31,816 nt of DNA from CAZVWV01 sp964631745 (GCA_964631745.1 CAZVWV010000029.1:1-31816), one strand, 5' to 3'; numbered from the stretch's first letter, positions 16,612-25,814 are shown. Program-made: numbers and translations. The notes: generated by a model from the sequence alone, not told the origin.

Positions 16612-18258
16612 CTAATTTGCGCAGGTGAGCTTATTACCCGCTTTATTAAATCCACAGTCTGACTTCTTAAACTTGGCTACGGCACAGTGCTTAGCGGCGC
16701 CCAAGGAATTATCCCCAAATATAACCGTTGCATTTAATGGTCGCGCAAAGCTGCCTAAGGATAGGTTGCTGTTGGTCGTACTAAACTGAATATTGCTTAG
16801 GCCAGTCTTTGCACTTCGACTACCAAGCTTTAACAGGCGTAGACCATTGGCCGACTTATCGATACATGTTGGAGCGCCGAGTTTATTCGAAAAATTAATG
16901 TACTCATTTCGCCTAATCCAACCGTCACCTGCTCCGCAGTTAGATGAAGTTCCTAAGACACCACCTAGTATAGGATCGGTACGGGGAGAAAGCTCAAAGA
17001 CAGTTGCGTTATTATTACCGACATCTACAACCTGAATCTGGGCTCCATTTAATTGCCCATTGATCTGGGAGAAGAGCTTCCCTTTGAACTTCGCCTTACC
17101 ACGCAAAGTTATTACCTCATCTCCTACCGTACCCCCCAAATTGCTCAATACAAGCTTGGCATTCTTGATCTTTGCGCCACCTAAGCAGACTGGCTTGTCC
17201 CCAGGGAGGGAATCAATACTAGCGTTGCCATTAACAACAGCATTAAATGAGCAGCTGGACTGATTACCAGATCCATCGGTTGAGGAGCAGGTAACCGTGC
17301 TAGACCCCAATGGGAATATCTCACCCGAGCTATGGTTGCAAGATGCTCCGCTTAAGCCTGGACAATTATCCGATGCCGTCGCACTAGCAAATTCTACGGC
17401 AGCTCCAAAATCACTGCTCGTATCTAAGGCGATATTACCTGGGCAGGTAATGGCTGGGGCTTGGGCATCGTTGACAGCCACATTAAAGGAACAACTAACT
17501 TGAGAGGGGGAATCGGTACATGTCACTACGGTAGTGCCCAGAGGATAGTCTTGACCGGAAGGTGGTGAGCAAGTCACTGTTCCACAAGATGACGAGGCAA
17601 TAGGGGCTGGATAAGTGGCGGTGTTGCTACACTGATTGGCTGCACTAGCAACAGTAATATTTGAAGGACATGTTAGAACGCAGCCTTCATTCGGTTTGTT
17701 AAAAATCAAAGCGAACCTACGCAAGTGGCCAGTATCAACGGCGGCACTGTCACTTACGTTGAGAGCCCAAGTACCGTTAGCATTTTCACCATCCAACTGA
17801 CTCAGCGCTCCTGATGTTTCAGGAGAGTAGTCTCCAGCGACTGGGCTGCCGGTTGTGCTCGTAATAGTAGAAACATTGGCGAACCCACCCTCATCGTTTA
17901 AATTTGTTAAGCAAATATTCTCACGAGTTCCGCCTCGGCGAATCATAAAGGCTACAGTAGGCGAGCCGTCAGGAGGTGTAAGCCTAAAAGTAAGATCCCC
18001 TACAAATGTATGACTCACTGACGAATTAGTATTACCAATCGTTGCATCGCATGCTCCAATCGTGGTGAAACGAAAATTTAGATCGTTTACTATCCCTACA
18101 CCAGAAACAGGGACAAAAATATTCACACCCGCTGGTAGATTATCTGGGATTGGCACCGCAGGGCCGGTGTAGGAGACCGTGACCTGAGCTTGGGCTAACA
18201 CCGGCCCGAAGCAAACTAAGCCAAATATCGACAACAGCAATGATAAGGTAATTTTCAT
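16612..18258 (-). CDS. Exported P-domain / HYR-domain protein
   Basis: 548 residues. Residues 1-24 are a Sec signal peptide (LSLLLSIFGLVCFGPVLAQA). Residues ~26-190 match the proprotein-convertase P-domain pattern (FVGDLTFRLTPPDGS, LNLNDEGG-like turn, NGTWALNVSDSAAVDTGHL). Two HYR domains follow (~195-345), each with the signature CPxNI, YPLGTTVVTC or FPLGSSTVTC, and CSFNxxV. The C-terminal ~200 residues (IKNAKLVLSNLGG onward) are unrecognised beta-rich sequence. P-domains and HYR modules are usually extracellular adhesion or stabilising modules; no protease domain is attached here. The start at 18258 is chosen over 18285 because AGGTGG precedes it. Likely secreted or surface-bound. Confidence 0.85.
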   Translation of the reverse strand: MKITLSLLLSIFGLVCFGPVLAQAQVTVSYTGPAVPIPDNLPAGVNIFVPVSGVGIVNDLNFRFTTIGACDATIGNTNSSVSHTFVGDLTFRLTPPDGSPTVAFMIRRGGTRENICLTNLNDEGGFANVSTITSTTGSPVAGDYSPETSGALSQLDGENANGTWALNVSDSAAVDTGHLRRFALIFNKPNEGCVLTCPSNITVASAANQCSNTATYPAPIASSSCGTVTCSPPSGQDYPLGTTVVTCTDSPSQVSCSFNVAVNDAQAPAITCPGNIALDTSSDFGAAVEFASATASDNCPGLSGASCNHSSGEIFPLGSSTVTCSSTDGSGNQSSCSFNAVVNGNASIDSLPGDKPVCLGGAKIKNAKLVLSNLGGTVGDEVITLRGKAKFKGKLFSQINGQLNGAQIQVVDVGNNNATVFELSPRTDPILGGVLGTSSNCGAGDGWIRRNEYINFSNKLGAPTCIDKSANGLRLLKLGSRSAKTGLSNIQFSTTNSNLSLGSFARPLNATVIFGDNSLGAAKHCAVAKFKKSDCGFNKAGNKLTCAN

Positions 18259-18306
18259 GTCCCACCTGAGTTTAATTAATTTCATGAACTCTCGTATTGA
18301 CTGGCT

Positions 18307-18335
18307 ATGCTATTAAATACTTGGGTCTTAATCAA
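18307..18335 (-). promoter_or_regulatory. Candidate sigma70 promoter for the P-domain gene
   Basis: On the minus strand TTGATT (-35) and TAGCAT (-10) are 17 bp apart, ~50 bp before the start codon. Motif matching only. Confidence 0.4.
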
Positions 18336-18353
18336 TTAAAAATCCCAATGTTT

Positions 18354-18362
18354 GGGGGGGGG
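18354..18362 (+). repeat. G9 homopolymer between divergent genes
   Basis: Nine consecutive G in the 185-bp gap between the P-domain gene and the TMTC-like gene, ~20 bp upstream of the candidate minus-strand -35. Such tracts can change length by slippage and alter promoter spacing. Confidence 0.8.
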
Positions 18363-18443
18363 CTCAAATTGATTGTTGCTGGCTGTTGGGCTAAACAATA
18401 ATTAGGAAGATATCGTGAGAAACCGCCTTGAGGGCATTTTAGT

Positions 18444-20327
18444 TTGAATCAACAAATTAGGAGTTTTATCAAAGACTATCCAACTGAGGCCAAACGCTGC
18501 GGATTTTCGTGCTACTTACCGATTGTATTGCTGTTTTTAACTAGTACCTTCTCCCAAACTGTGCATGGTGGCTTTATCTATGACGATCTCCGCCAAGTTC
18601 TAAGAAATCCGCTCATTACCGACCCAGAGAATTTCTGGAAAGCCCTCTCTACGGACGTTTGGGCCTTTAAAGGAGGGGGCGCTAGCAGTCAGTACTGGCG
18701 TCCAACATTCGTACTGTGGATGATATTGAATGTTCGAGCATTTGGTCTGGATCCATTCTATTGGCATCTCCTTCATCTCATCCTGCATGGGGTAGTAGTG
18801 GTCCTGGCCTATTTTCTAACGCTAAAGTTGGGTGTTACAAAGATTGCTGCCACTACATGTGCCTTGATCTTTGCTATCCATCCTTCGCGTGTAGAATCGG
18901 TTGCATGGATTGCGGGAGCAACAGATCTCCTTCTAGGATTTGGATTGCTGGGTTCTTTCTTGACGTTTTGCTGCTCCCATGATCGCCCCTTATCTAAACT
19001 GCGACTCCTCTCTTATGTCTTGTACGCACTTGCGCTCGGATCGAAAGAGGTTGCTGTTGTGTTCCCGTTCATCATACTTACCTATGTTGTGTTTTTCAGA
19101 ATAGGTGGTGGGAGCCTTCGTGAATCAGCCCTACAGTCTCTGCCGTATCTTGCCCTAGCCGTAACCTACATGATCTTTAGAGCCGTAGTTATTGGTGGTA
19201 TCTTCACCTCCGCTGCGACTGTGTCTTTTGAGTCGAATATACTAACTCTTCCTAAACTTGGGCTATTTTACCTTAGACAAATAGTATGGCCAGCTACGCT
19301 TTCTCCTTCATACGCACTGCGAGCGGTGGATTTGAGGACCGAGATCGATACTTACGATTTGTTCTGGGCTTTACTGGTTTCTACGCTGATTATTTTTTCA
19401 GTTAAGCGCTTCATGGCGAAAAGTTCTATTGCCAAGTTAGGAGTTGCGCTTGGTGTGACGACACTTCTCCCGGCAATGAATCTATCTGCTTTCCCGGCGG
19501 ACGATCTAGTCCATGACCGCTATCTGTATCTGCCGCTATTGGGAGTAGTGTGGGTTGTGGCGCCATTTATTGATTCAGCGTTGAATAGTATGCGAGCACG
19601 GAGTATCGCCATCGCCTCCGTAGCGGCGCTTACCGCTAACCTGGCTTACCAGAGTTACAACTATAGTAAGGTTTGGGGATCAGATCTTCTGTTGGTGGAG
19701 CGGGCTGTTGCTACAAATCCGGAGTCTGTGTTAACTAGAAATCAGTATGCGGCCGCACTGTATCGAAGAAAAGAATTTGAAAAAGCTAGGGTGGAGTATT
19801 TGCAAGCATTTCAGCATTTTCCCGATCCGAATGCAGCGCTGGGTGTTGCTCAGTGTGAATTGGAGCTTGGAAATGTTATTGCGGCAGAAAGTTATTCTAG
19901 TCGAGTTATAGCTAATCCAACTGCCACCGATTCATACACGTTGTATCTTGCTTTTGAAGCGTTAGCCGTCTCATTCGATCGGAGACGAATGTATAAGGAG
20001 GGGGAGGTGACACTCAGGAAAGCGATCTTAATGCTGCCATACTTCCGCGCAGCCTTAACTGATAAGCTTGCCGTAACACTTTACAACTTGGGTGAGAAAC
20101 ACTCCGCGCTACAAGAGTTAAAGCAGGTAGAGCAGCTTGCAAGGCAAGAGCTACTACCTGAATCTAGACTAGTACTTTTTCATCTCGGGATGTTACATGC
20201 TGAAATAGGGAGCAAAATAGACTCCAAAAAAGCGCTAGAGGGATTTCTTCGGGTCACTGAGCAATTTGATAGCGCGGCGCTTAGAGCAGCTAGAACGGTG
20301 GCCGCCAAGACACTCTATGGAAGATAG
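18444..20327 (+). CDS. TMTC-like membrane glycosyltransferase (GT-C fold) with TPR tail
   Basis: 627 residues. The N-terminal ~400 residues are multi-spanning (roughly 9-11 hydrophobic segments) with the GT-C / TMTC signature: YDDLRQVLRNP (46-56, the loop-1 acidic pair), YWRPTF (84-89), HLLHLILHG (108-116) and HPSRVESVAWIAGATD (146-161). Residues ~430-610 are tetratricopeptide-like (NQYAAALYRRKEFEKARVEY). Relatives in eukaryotes are O-mannosyltransferases; bacterial versions are thought to glycosylate proteins from lipid-linked sugars at the periplasmic face. The start is TTG at 18444, with GAGGG ~10 bp upstream. Neighbouring genes encode Ser/Thr-rich exported proteins, which are possible substrates (inference). 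Confidence 0.8.
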   Translation: MNQQIRSFIKDYPTEAKRCGFSCYLPIVLLFLTSTFSQTVHGGFIYDDLRQVLRNPLITDPENFWKALSTDVWAFKGGGASSQYWRPTFVLWMILNVRAFGLDPFYWHLLHLILHGVVVVLAYFLTLKLGVTKIAATTCALIFAIHPSRVESVAWIAGATDLLLGFGLLGSFLTFCCSHDRPLSKLRLLSYVLYALALGSKEVAVVFPFIILTYVVFFRIGGGSLRESALQSLPYLALAVTYMIFRAVVIGGIFTSAATVSFESNILTLPKLGLFYLRQIVWPATLSPSYALRAVDLRTEIDTYDLFWALLVSTLIIFSVKRFMAKSSIAKLGVALGVTTLLPAMNLSAFPADDLVHDRYLYLPLLGVVWVVAPFIDSALNSMRARSIAIASVAALTANLAYQSYNYSKVWGSDLLLVERAVATNPESVLTRNQYAAALYRRKEFEKARVEYLQAFQHFPDPNAALGVAQCELELGNVIAAESYSSRVIANPTATDSYTLYLAFEALAVSFDRRRMYKEGEVTLRKAILMLPYFRAALTDKLAVTLYNLGEKHSALQELKQVEQLARQELLPESRLVLFHLGMLHAEIGSKIDSKKALEGFLRVTEQFDSAALRAARTVAAKTLYGR

Positions 20328-20384
20328 TTGTCCGCCCACAAATTTTTACTAAGAGCGCTTCACCCCCCTGAACGGATACGTTTT

Positions 20385-20414
20385 CGCGATTTGAATTTAA
20401 CCACGGAGAAACGG
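20385..20414 (+). repeat. Half copy of the TTAACCACGGAG palindromic repeat
   Basis: CGCGATTTGAATTTAACCAC followed by GGAGAAACGG matches the left arm and upstream flank of the palindrome at 6823 (CGCGATTTCGATTTAACCAC...). The right arm is missing. Confidence 0.65.
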
Positions 20415-20450
20415 ACACCCAGAGCTTGCGTTAGTTATCAGGTCGGCTTT

Positions 20451-20458
20451 GGGGGGGG
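20451..20458 (+). repeat. G8 homopolymer
   Basis: Eight consecutive G, ~20 bp beyond the stop of the 20478 minus-strand gene. Confidence 0.8.
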
Positions 20459-20477
20459 CGACCATCAGTGGTCCTTA

Positions 20478-20879
20478 CTAGTCGGCGTTGACACGACCCG
20501 GGGCGATTTGCGCGCTCAAAAGATCCTGCGCCTCTCGTTCACGCAGCTCTTGAAGCCCTTCAAGAAAGGGATTTAAATCTCTAGTTGAGGGTACCATCAA
20601 GCCACAAGAATGATTTAGAGTTCCGTCGCCACCAATGAAAAAACGATCATGAGTGGCCCAGTAACCCTTTCTAGCATATTCCTCTGGGTCCATCCCTCCC
20701 CAATGAATCTCAACTCTAAACCGGTCTACTAGGTTTTTAGGATCCAGAACAAGCACGAATTCACCCAAGATTTTTATTCCCTTCGGAAATTTCTCATGAG
20801 CCCACGCTAAAGTCTCTAATAAAAGCTTAGGCTCCATTTTAATGGGCTGTGTTTCTCTCGCTGTTCCAGGGGATAGCAT
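20478..20879 (-). CDS. Small orphan protein
   Basis: 133 residues, family not recognised. The central part has strand-like segments and aromatic/acidic residues (IKILGEFVLVLDPKNLVDRF, VEIHWGGMDPEEYARKGYWA, RFFIGGDGTLNHSCG) and the C-terminal end is a charged helix. It could be a small cytoplasmic alpha/beta protein. No signal peptide. No good SD is seen before either ATG (20879, or the internal one at 20836), so the start is uncertain. It lies between the convergent TMTC-like gene and the DGT-repeat gene, transcribed in the same direction as the latter. Confidence 0.55.
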   Translation of the reverse strand: MLSPGTARETQPIKMEPKLLLETLAWAHEKFPKGIKILGEFVLVLDPKNLVDRFRVEIHWGGMDPEEYARKGYWATHDRFFIGGDGTLNHSCGLMVPSTRDLNPFLEGLQELREREAQDLLSAQIAPGRVNAD

Positions 20880-21005
20880 AATAGATCTAACTATCTTAAC
20901 TTACTTCCCGAGTCAAACGCACACCCCACCTAAATGTGTCACCTGATGGCTTAAGGATCTTTGGATCCGCCCCCAAGAGCTAAAAATTTAACTTTGTGCG
21001 TGCCC

Positions 21006-24000
21006 TTAGCCCTGTATATCCCCCAGAAGGGTGGTCATGTTCACCAAGGCCCTCCTCTTGGCTCTAGCAAAATTAGTGGAATTAATTTTAAATGCTTTAT
21101 TGGAAAGCGATGCGAAGCGCTTTATTAGCGCTCCAACATCAGAAGCACTCTTTGTGGTGATGACAGTTAGCGAGTTGGTAGAGTTCAGCTTTATATTCGC
21201 TAGCAATCCTTTTAGTCTCTTAATTTGGGATCTTTGCTTTTTTGAGATTCTGCCATTCTTTGCCGGGGTCAATCTTTTAAATTGCTTTTTAAAAGTAGTA
21301 ATTAACAACTTAAGCTCAGACCCAGCCTGACAATCAAAAACCCCATTGAAGTTCCGATCCTCCTCCACTATTCCACATCCACAAACACCGGGAGCCTTCT
21401 TCAAAGAATCGTCAGGGCAACCGTCGAAGACGATTTTAAAAAGCTCGCTGCCAAAAGCTTCGTCGAACCCGGGAAAGAAGAGTTGACCTCTTGTGAATAC
21501 ACTGCCAAGCGTTCGGGCGGCGTTAGCTGAGATAGTCACAGGAATAGTTCCGGCAGGCGTTCCGTCGGATTCATATAGAAAGGTCTCCCCTGCGAAACTG
21601 GCGTGAAAGTAAATCTTCCCCTCAACTTCAGAGAAATTAGAGATTGAAGCTGAGGATTCGCCTGGATTCATGTCTTTAAAAAGAGTCGTGTTCGCAGGCG
21701 TGCCGTCTGTGACCCAAAGCTCCCGGCCTAAATTAGGAGTGTCCGCGGTAAAATAAGTCTTACCCTTGAAGGTATAGAGAAAAATTGGAGACGAACTGGA
21801 GTTGCCCGGACTAAGATCTCCTAAGGCGAGCGTGCCGGCGTTGGTTCCATCTGAGACCCAAGGCTCACTTCCTAAGGAATTGGTGAAACTGCTAAAGAAA
21901 ACTCTATCGCCACCGACAAACACGTTTTGGGGGGCGATGCCGCTAGGGGCATTTTGCGAGGTTATCATAAGAGTCCCAGCGGCCGAACCGTCGGTCTTCC
22001 AAAGCTGCCTACCAAATCCCGATGCGCTTGCCACAAAAATCACACCGCTCTGAAAAACTTTAAACTCTGTAGGAAAAGATCCTGAGGCTCCAGGGAATAG
22101 GTCTGCGAGCCTTTGAGTGCCCGCTTCAGTGCCATCACTGATCCAAGGCTCAGAATTGGAGCCAGAGTCTCGAGCTTCAAAATAGAGCTTGTTATCATGC
22201 ACCACAGCCGGACTGTTGCTGTTGACAGAAAGGCCATCGACACCCCCAATCCTTATGTCTTTGACGAGTACTGTACCACCCGCGGTACCGTCACTCTTCC
22301 AAAGTTCTGTTCCATGAATGCCGTCATTCGCAGCAAAAAAGGCGACGGAGTTGGTGAGTTTGGCGTTTTTCATATTAGAAAGCCTGGCCAATCCTGATTT
22401 AGGGCCGGCGGCGATATCTTTAAGAAGCGCTGTTCCTTCCGGAGTCCCATCCGTGGCCCAAAGTTCGTAACCGTTGGATAGGTCTGCGGCGCGCAGCAAG
22501 ATCTTACCAGGCAGCGACGCTATCATGGTCGGCGAAGACGTACGATCTCCTGGTAAAATATCTCTCAGCAACTTGGTGCTCTCGCTAGATCCATCGGTTG
22601 CATAAAGCTCGGTACCATTCTTGTTGGTGAATGCGCTAAACACTAGCTTGCCGTTAACCGTATCGAACTGGAAGTTCGGTAGCGAACCAGCTTCAGGCGA
22701 AAGAAGTAGATTTTTGACCAAAGTGTTGGCATTTGGCGCGCCACTATTTTCGAAAAACGCAAAAGATTGGGAGGTGTTGGCCAGGAAATAATTCTTTGAA
22801 TTGCTCGTTGCAAAAGAATAAGCGGGTACACTAGATCCACCCTCGGGAAATATGTCGGTTAATGCCACCGTGCTGGCTGGAGTACCATCAGTTCTGAATA
22901 ACTCGTCGCCAATTGCGGAGCTAGTGGCGTGAAAGTAAGTGTGGCCACCTACTCCCTCAAACAGGGTCCCTTTAACGGAGAAAAATCCACGGGCATTGCT
23001 AAGAATAACATTAGTGCCAGCGAACGTTCCATCCGTACTAAAAACTCTATTGGAGTCAGTGTCCTCGGCATCGGGCGAGAAGTAAGCGAAATTACCCATG
23101 ACCCCTATACGGGTCGTGAATGAAAACGTATCAAAAGTAGAATCTGGCCCGGCCGCGAGATCGGCGAGCAAGTTTACCCCGACCCCTGGGGTGTAAATGT
23201 AAAGTTCACGTCCTAATTCGGGGGTCTCGGCGCTAAATATTACTTTATCACCGAGAATCGCCAGGTCCTGTGGATAGGAGGAGGCGTCATTCTCCGGACG
23301 CAAATCTGCCACCAGCGTGACGGCCAAGCTTTGCGGGTCAAGTCGATACAGCTCTGTCCCTTTTGGACTCTCTACCTCGCCCGCAAAAAAAATCCCCGCT
23401 GATGTTGAGCCAACATAACCAGCCGAGGAGACATCCAAAGCGAAAAAAGGGAGATTGGTTACAGGCGCTGTTGAAGCACTTGTGCCTTGAGTACTAAAAA
23501 ATTGGAACCCAACACCATCAAACCCCATGAAGAAAGCTTTCCTAGATGGGAGCTCTGGGTTTATCACTACAAAGCCTTGTGGATCGCCCCCAAAGTAGGC
23601 ATATCCATCAATTGGGCCTGGAGCGTTGGAAGTAAGCTGCTGGGTCCCTGCGAGGGTGCCGTCCGTAATAAAGACCTCGCGTCCTTCACCGCTTCTTTCT
23701 GCAGTAAAAAGCAACTTATCCCCAAATGGAATAAAAACACGCGGCACAGAGCCTTCCGGGCCAGCATTAATATCCAAAGGAAAGGTGCCGCCGGGAGTAC
23801 CATCGGTGCGCCAAAGTTCGTTACCTACACCCTCCTTTGTTGCGGAAAAAAACAGGAGATCTCCAGTGCCACGAGGCAGTAAGATAAAATTAACTGGGCT
23901 GGAGGATGATTGCCCAGGAGCCAAATCTGCAAACAAAGCCGTTCCGGCAGCGCTCCCATCACTTCGGAAGAGCTCAGTGCCAATATCTGCAGTCTTCACA

Positions 24001-24167
24001 GCGAAATACATGACATTATTCAAGGTCCCGATCTGACCCGAAAACTGGCTGGTGACACTTGTTTCAATGTTCTTAACGAGCTCGGGAGTTTGACAAACGC
24101 CCACTGGCGCAAAAATAGGCAGTAATGACAAAGAGATTAAAGCGATAAAGGTGTTAATCTTATTCAT
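21006..24167 (-). CDS. Exported ELWxxDGTxxGT repeat protein
   Basis: 1053 residues. Residues 1-26 are a signal peptide (INTFIALISLSLLPIFAPVGVCQ). From ~50 to ~900 at least 13 repeats of the pattern ELWxxDGTxxGTxLxxDxxPG occur every ~48-60 residues (ELWRTDGTPGGT, ELWATDGTPEGT, EPWISDGTEAGT, ELWVTDGTPANT). This is the ELWxxDGT family, expected to fold as beta-propeller blades and found in secreted proteins of environmental bacteria. Then comes a Cys/Asp motif, CPDDSLKKAPGVCGCG with a following DxNxNGxxDC, like calcium-binding type-3 repeats. A very basic helical C-terminal domain of ~105 residues (Lys/Arg/Ser-rich) closes the protein. The ATG at 24167 is chosen because AGGG precedes it; a TTG lies 12 bp further out. 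Function unknown; possibly a surface or matrix protein. Confidence 0.85.
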   Translation of the reverse strand: MNKINTFIALISLSLLPIFAPVGVCQTPELVKNIETSVTSQFSGQIGTLNNVMYFAVKTADIGTELFRSDGSAAGTALFADLAPGQSSSSPVNFILLPRGTGDLLFFSATKEGVGNELWRTDGTPGGTFPLDINAGPEGSVPRVFIPFGDKLLFTAERSGEGREVFITDGTLAGTQQLTSNAPGPIDGYAYFGGDPQGFVVINPELPSRKAFFMGFDGVGFQFFSTQGTSASTAPVTNLPFFALDVSSAGYVGSTSAGIFFAGEVESPKGTELYRLDPQSLAVTLVADLRPENDASSYPQDLAILGDKVIFSAETPELGRELYIYTPGVGVNLLADLAAGPDSTFDTFSFTTRIGVMGNFAYFSPDAEDTDSNRVFSTDGTFAGTNVILSNARGFFSVKGTLFEGVGGHTYFHATSSAIGDELFRTDGTPASTVALTDIFPEGGSSVPAYSFATSNSKNYFLANTSQSFAFFENSGAPNANTLVKNLLLSPEAGSLPNFQFDTVNGKLVFSAFTNKNGTELYATDGSSESTKLLRDILPGDRTSSPTMIASLPGKILLRAADLSNGYELWATDGTPEGTALLKDIAAGPKSGLARLSNMKNAKLTNSVAFFAANDGIHGTELWKSDGTAGGTVLVKDIRIGGVDGLSVNSNSPAVVHDNKLYFEARDSGSNSEPWISDGTEAGTQRLADLFPGASGSFPTEFKVFQSGVIFVASASGFGRQLWKTDGSAAGTLMITSQNAPSGIAPQNVFVGGDRVFFSSFTNSLGSEPWVSDGTNAGTLALGDLSPGNSSSSPIFLYTFKGKTYFTADTPNLGRELWVTDGTPANTTLFKDMNPGESSASISNFSEVEGKIYFHASFAGETFLYESDGTPAGTIPVTISANAARTLGSVFTRGQLFFPGFDEAFGSELFKIVFDGCPDDSLKKAPGVCGCGIVEEDRNFNGVFDCQAGSELKLLITTFKKQFKRLTPAKNGRISKKQRSQIKRLKGLLANIKLNSTNSLTVITTKSASDVGALIKRFASLSNKAFKINSTNFARAKRRALVNMTTLLGDIQG

Positions 24168-24503
24168 AAGACCCTGCAATTTAATGGCGGTTAAGTTGAT
24201 TACCCTTAAAACTAAGAACGCGTAATAAAATGAAGCCGCAACGAGAGGCAGGAAATTGGGCCATCTTCTGCCTCGCAGTAGGTTTCAACTTGTTACGCGC
24301 ACTAAAGACCCCCTGCGCACTGTTAGCAGAAGGCCGTGGCACTATCTCATGATTTTGGCAGCTAATAAAGGGTTGGGTTAATTCATGAGTCGATCCTTTC
24401 TCAAATAAACGTAACCATTCAGAACCTAAACGGGTACGAAGAGAGGAATATCTGAAAGAGTTCGCCCCGGAAGGGAAATATATTTGGAGGGGGGGGATTC
24501 CAC
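24168..24503. other. Intergenic with G8 tract
   Basis: Leader region of the DGT-repeat gene. No open frame or RNA gene is recognised. A G8 run at 24489-24496 lies 7 bp beyond the stop of the next minus-strand gene. Confidence 0.5.
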
Positions 24504-25169
24504 CTACTTTGTATTCACAGGCAACTCTTGCTGGGCGTCTCTAAGTTCAAAACCAACCGCCAGCGCTTCTCTTATAATTTCTAGCGGGACGGTAACCTCA
24601 TCCTCGCTGTGCTTGAAGTGAACTACACTCTCCGTGCTAGAGCTGTCTGGAATAGTGGGAGTTACTACCCAAGCGTCCCAAACCACCGGCCAAGGAACGT
24701 TGTTAAATGTGTGAGTCACAAATAAGTACCGTTGGCCAGGGTCAAGCGTAAAATCCCCGTCGAAGGTGACATATCTTGGCCCATATTTACCGCCTCGACG
24801 CACAACAGCAAGTGACGTATCGCTAACAATCGGCGGTACAAGTAACTCCGTGCACTCGAATTTATACTTGGTCCAGATTCCGCCATCGCCATCCAACATA
24901 CCCTCGCCAGATCTAATATTACCGACAACGGCTGTGGTGAGGGCAATTTGTGGATCGGTATCCTCAGCAAGGCTTCTAAAGTATTCGAGCACTTTGGCTT
25001 GGAAATTGTCAGAGCCTTTGACGGCGGCAGGGGGCCCACCTAGCTCGCTAAATGGCGGAGAATTTTCTGAACATGTTGTCGTTGTAGCTTGAGCGGGCAA
25101 GCAAGAGCCGAGAATTGTGGCCATACCGCACAACGCTATCCCTACTGGATGATTATTTATTAACGCCAA
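24504..25169 (-). CDS. Exported protein of unknown function
   Basis: 221 residues from a TTG at 25169, chosen because a perfect SD (AGGAGGG) sits 4-5 bp before it; the ATG further out would place the SD inside the coding sequence. MALINNHPVGIALCGMATIL leads into GSCLPAQA, a signal peptide cut near AQA|TT; the Cys in it is not in a good lipobox. The mature part has two Cys (TCSENS, FECTELL) and mostly beta-type sequence (GPRYVTFDGDFTLDPGQRYL, WPVVWDAWVVTPTI), suggesting a small periplasmic or secreted beta-sandwich. No family recognised. It follows the DGT-repeat gene's orientation, 336 bp upstream, so it probably has its own promoter. Confidence 0.75.
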   Translation of the reverse strand: MALINNHPVGIALCGMATILGSCLPAQATTTTCSENSPPFSELGGPPAAVKGSDNFQAKVLEYFRSLAEDTDPQIALTTAVVGNIRSGEGMLDGDGGIWTKYKFECTELLVPPIVSDTSLAVVRRGGKYGPRYVTFDGDFTLDPGQRYLFVTHTFNNVPWPVVWDAWVVTPTIPDSSSTESVVHFKHSEDEVTVPLEIIREALAVGFELRDAQQELPVNTK

Positions 25170-25283
25170 GTCGCCCTCCTGCAAGTGCTGCACTGCATGT
25201 TAAGACATTAAACTAGAACTGGAGTCGAAGGATTCTCTTGGACAATCTATAAAAATCTGCAATAGGTCTCAAGTAGTGTATTT

Positions 25284-25430
25284 GCTCATAAACTCAGGGT
25301 AGTTTTCCCCTCCGTGTAACTCCGTGTCCTCCGTGGTAAAAAATCCTGAATAATTTCACCACTGAGGACACGGGGTTTCACGGAGGGGCCAATTCATATA
25401 TGGAGTTACCCGGCGTTAATGAGTAGTTAC
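25284..25430 (-). repeat. Long palindromic repeat, copy B (inverted relative to copy A)
   Basis: About 147 bp. Its reverse complement begins TACTCATTAACGCCGGGTAA and ends TACCCTGAGTTTATGAG, as in copy A at 7004-7145. The core hairpin pairs CCCCTCCGTGTAACTCCGTG with CACGGGGTTTCACGGAGGGG plus TCCTCCGTGGT/ACCACTGAGGA. It lies in the leader of the 24504 gene. Confidence 0.75.
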
Positions 25431-25814
25431 CAAGTAGTTTGTTAACTGCTCATTAAGTGTGGGGAATTTGTGGCCGCTTGCGCTTGATACTGGGAAAGAT
25501 ATCCATGAGATAAAGGGCTATGGCCGGACGCCCTCGCTCTTATAGGATCTTGGCCAGGAACTCAAGTCCTCACGAAAAACCTATCCTATCGGCCAGGGGT
25601 ATCTTTTGACAGAAGTAAATTCCTTGCAGGTTCGAAAGATAAGTAATTCTAGTAGAAGGATTAAGAGTAATGCGGGTCCAGGTCGAGAAACTAGAGAAAT
25701 CACAATAATTCCTAGGGCGTTTGAGTCTTCTGAGTTGAAGCAAATCTCCCCGAAACAGGAGTTGTGGATAGTCCCAATGAGCTGAGCTTTTAGTTATTTT
25801 ATTGGAGAACAAAA
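25431..25814. other. Intergenic upstream of the small exported protein
   Basis: Nearly 400 bp. An open frame on the minus strand here (to 25570) has no SD, no conserved look and ends at the neighbouring gene's leader, so I do not call it. TGCTCATTAA near 25450 repeats the end motif of the palindromic element. Confidence 0.4.

Noticed and set aside
20328..20576. 82-residue plus-strand frame after the TMTC-like gene
   Set aside because: It overlaps a repeat fragment, a G8 run and the 20478 gene on the other strand; no SD.
25570..25812. 80-residue minus-strand frame divergent from the small exported protein gene
   Set aside because: No SD, irregular composition and no recognisable feature; it probably just spans leader sequence.
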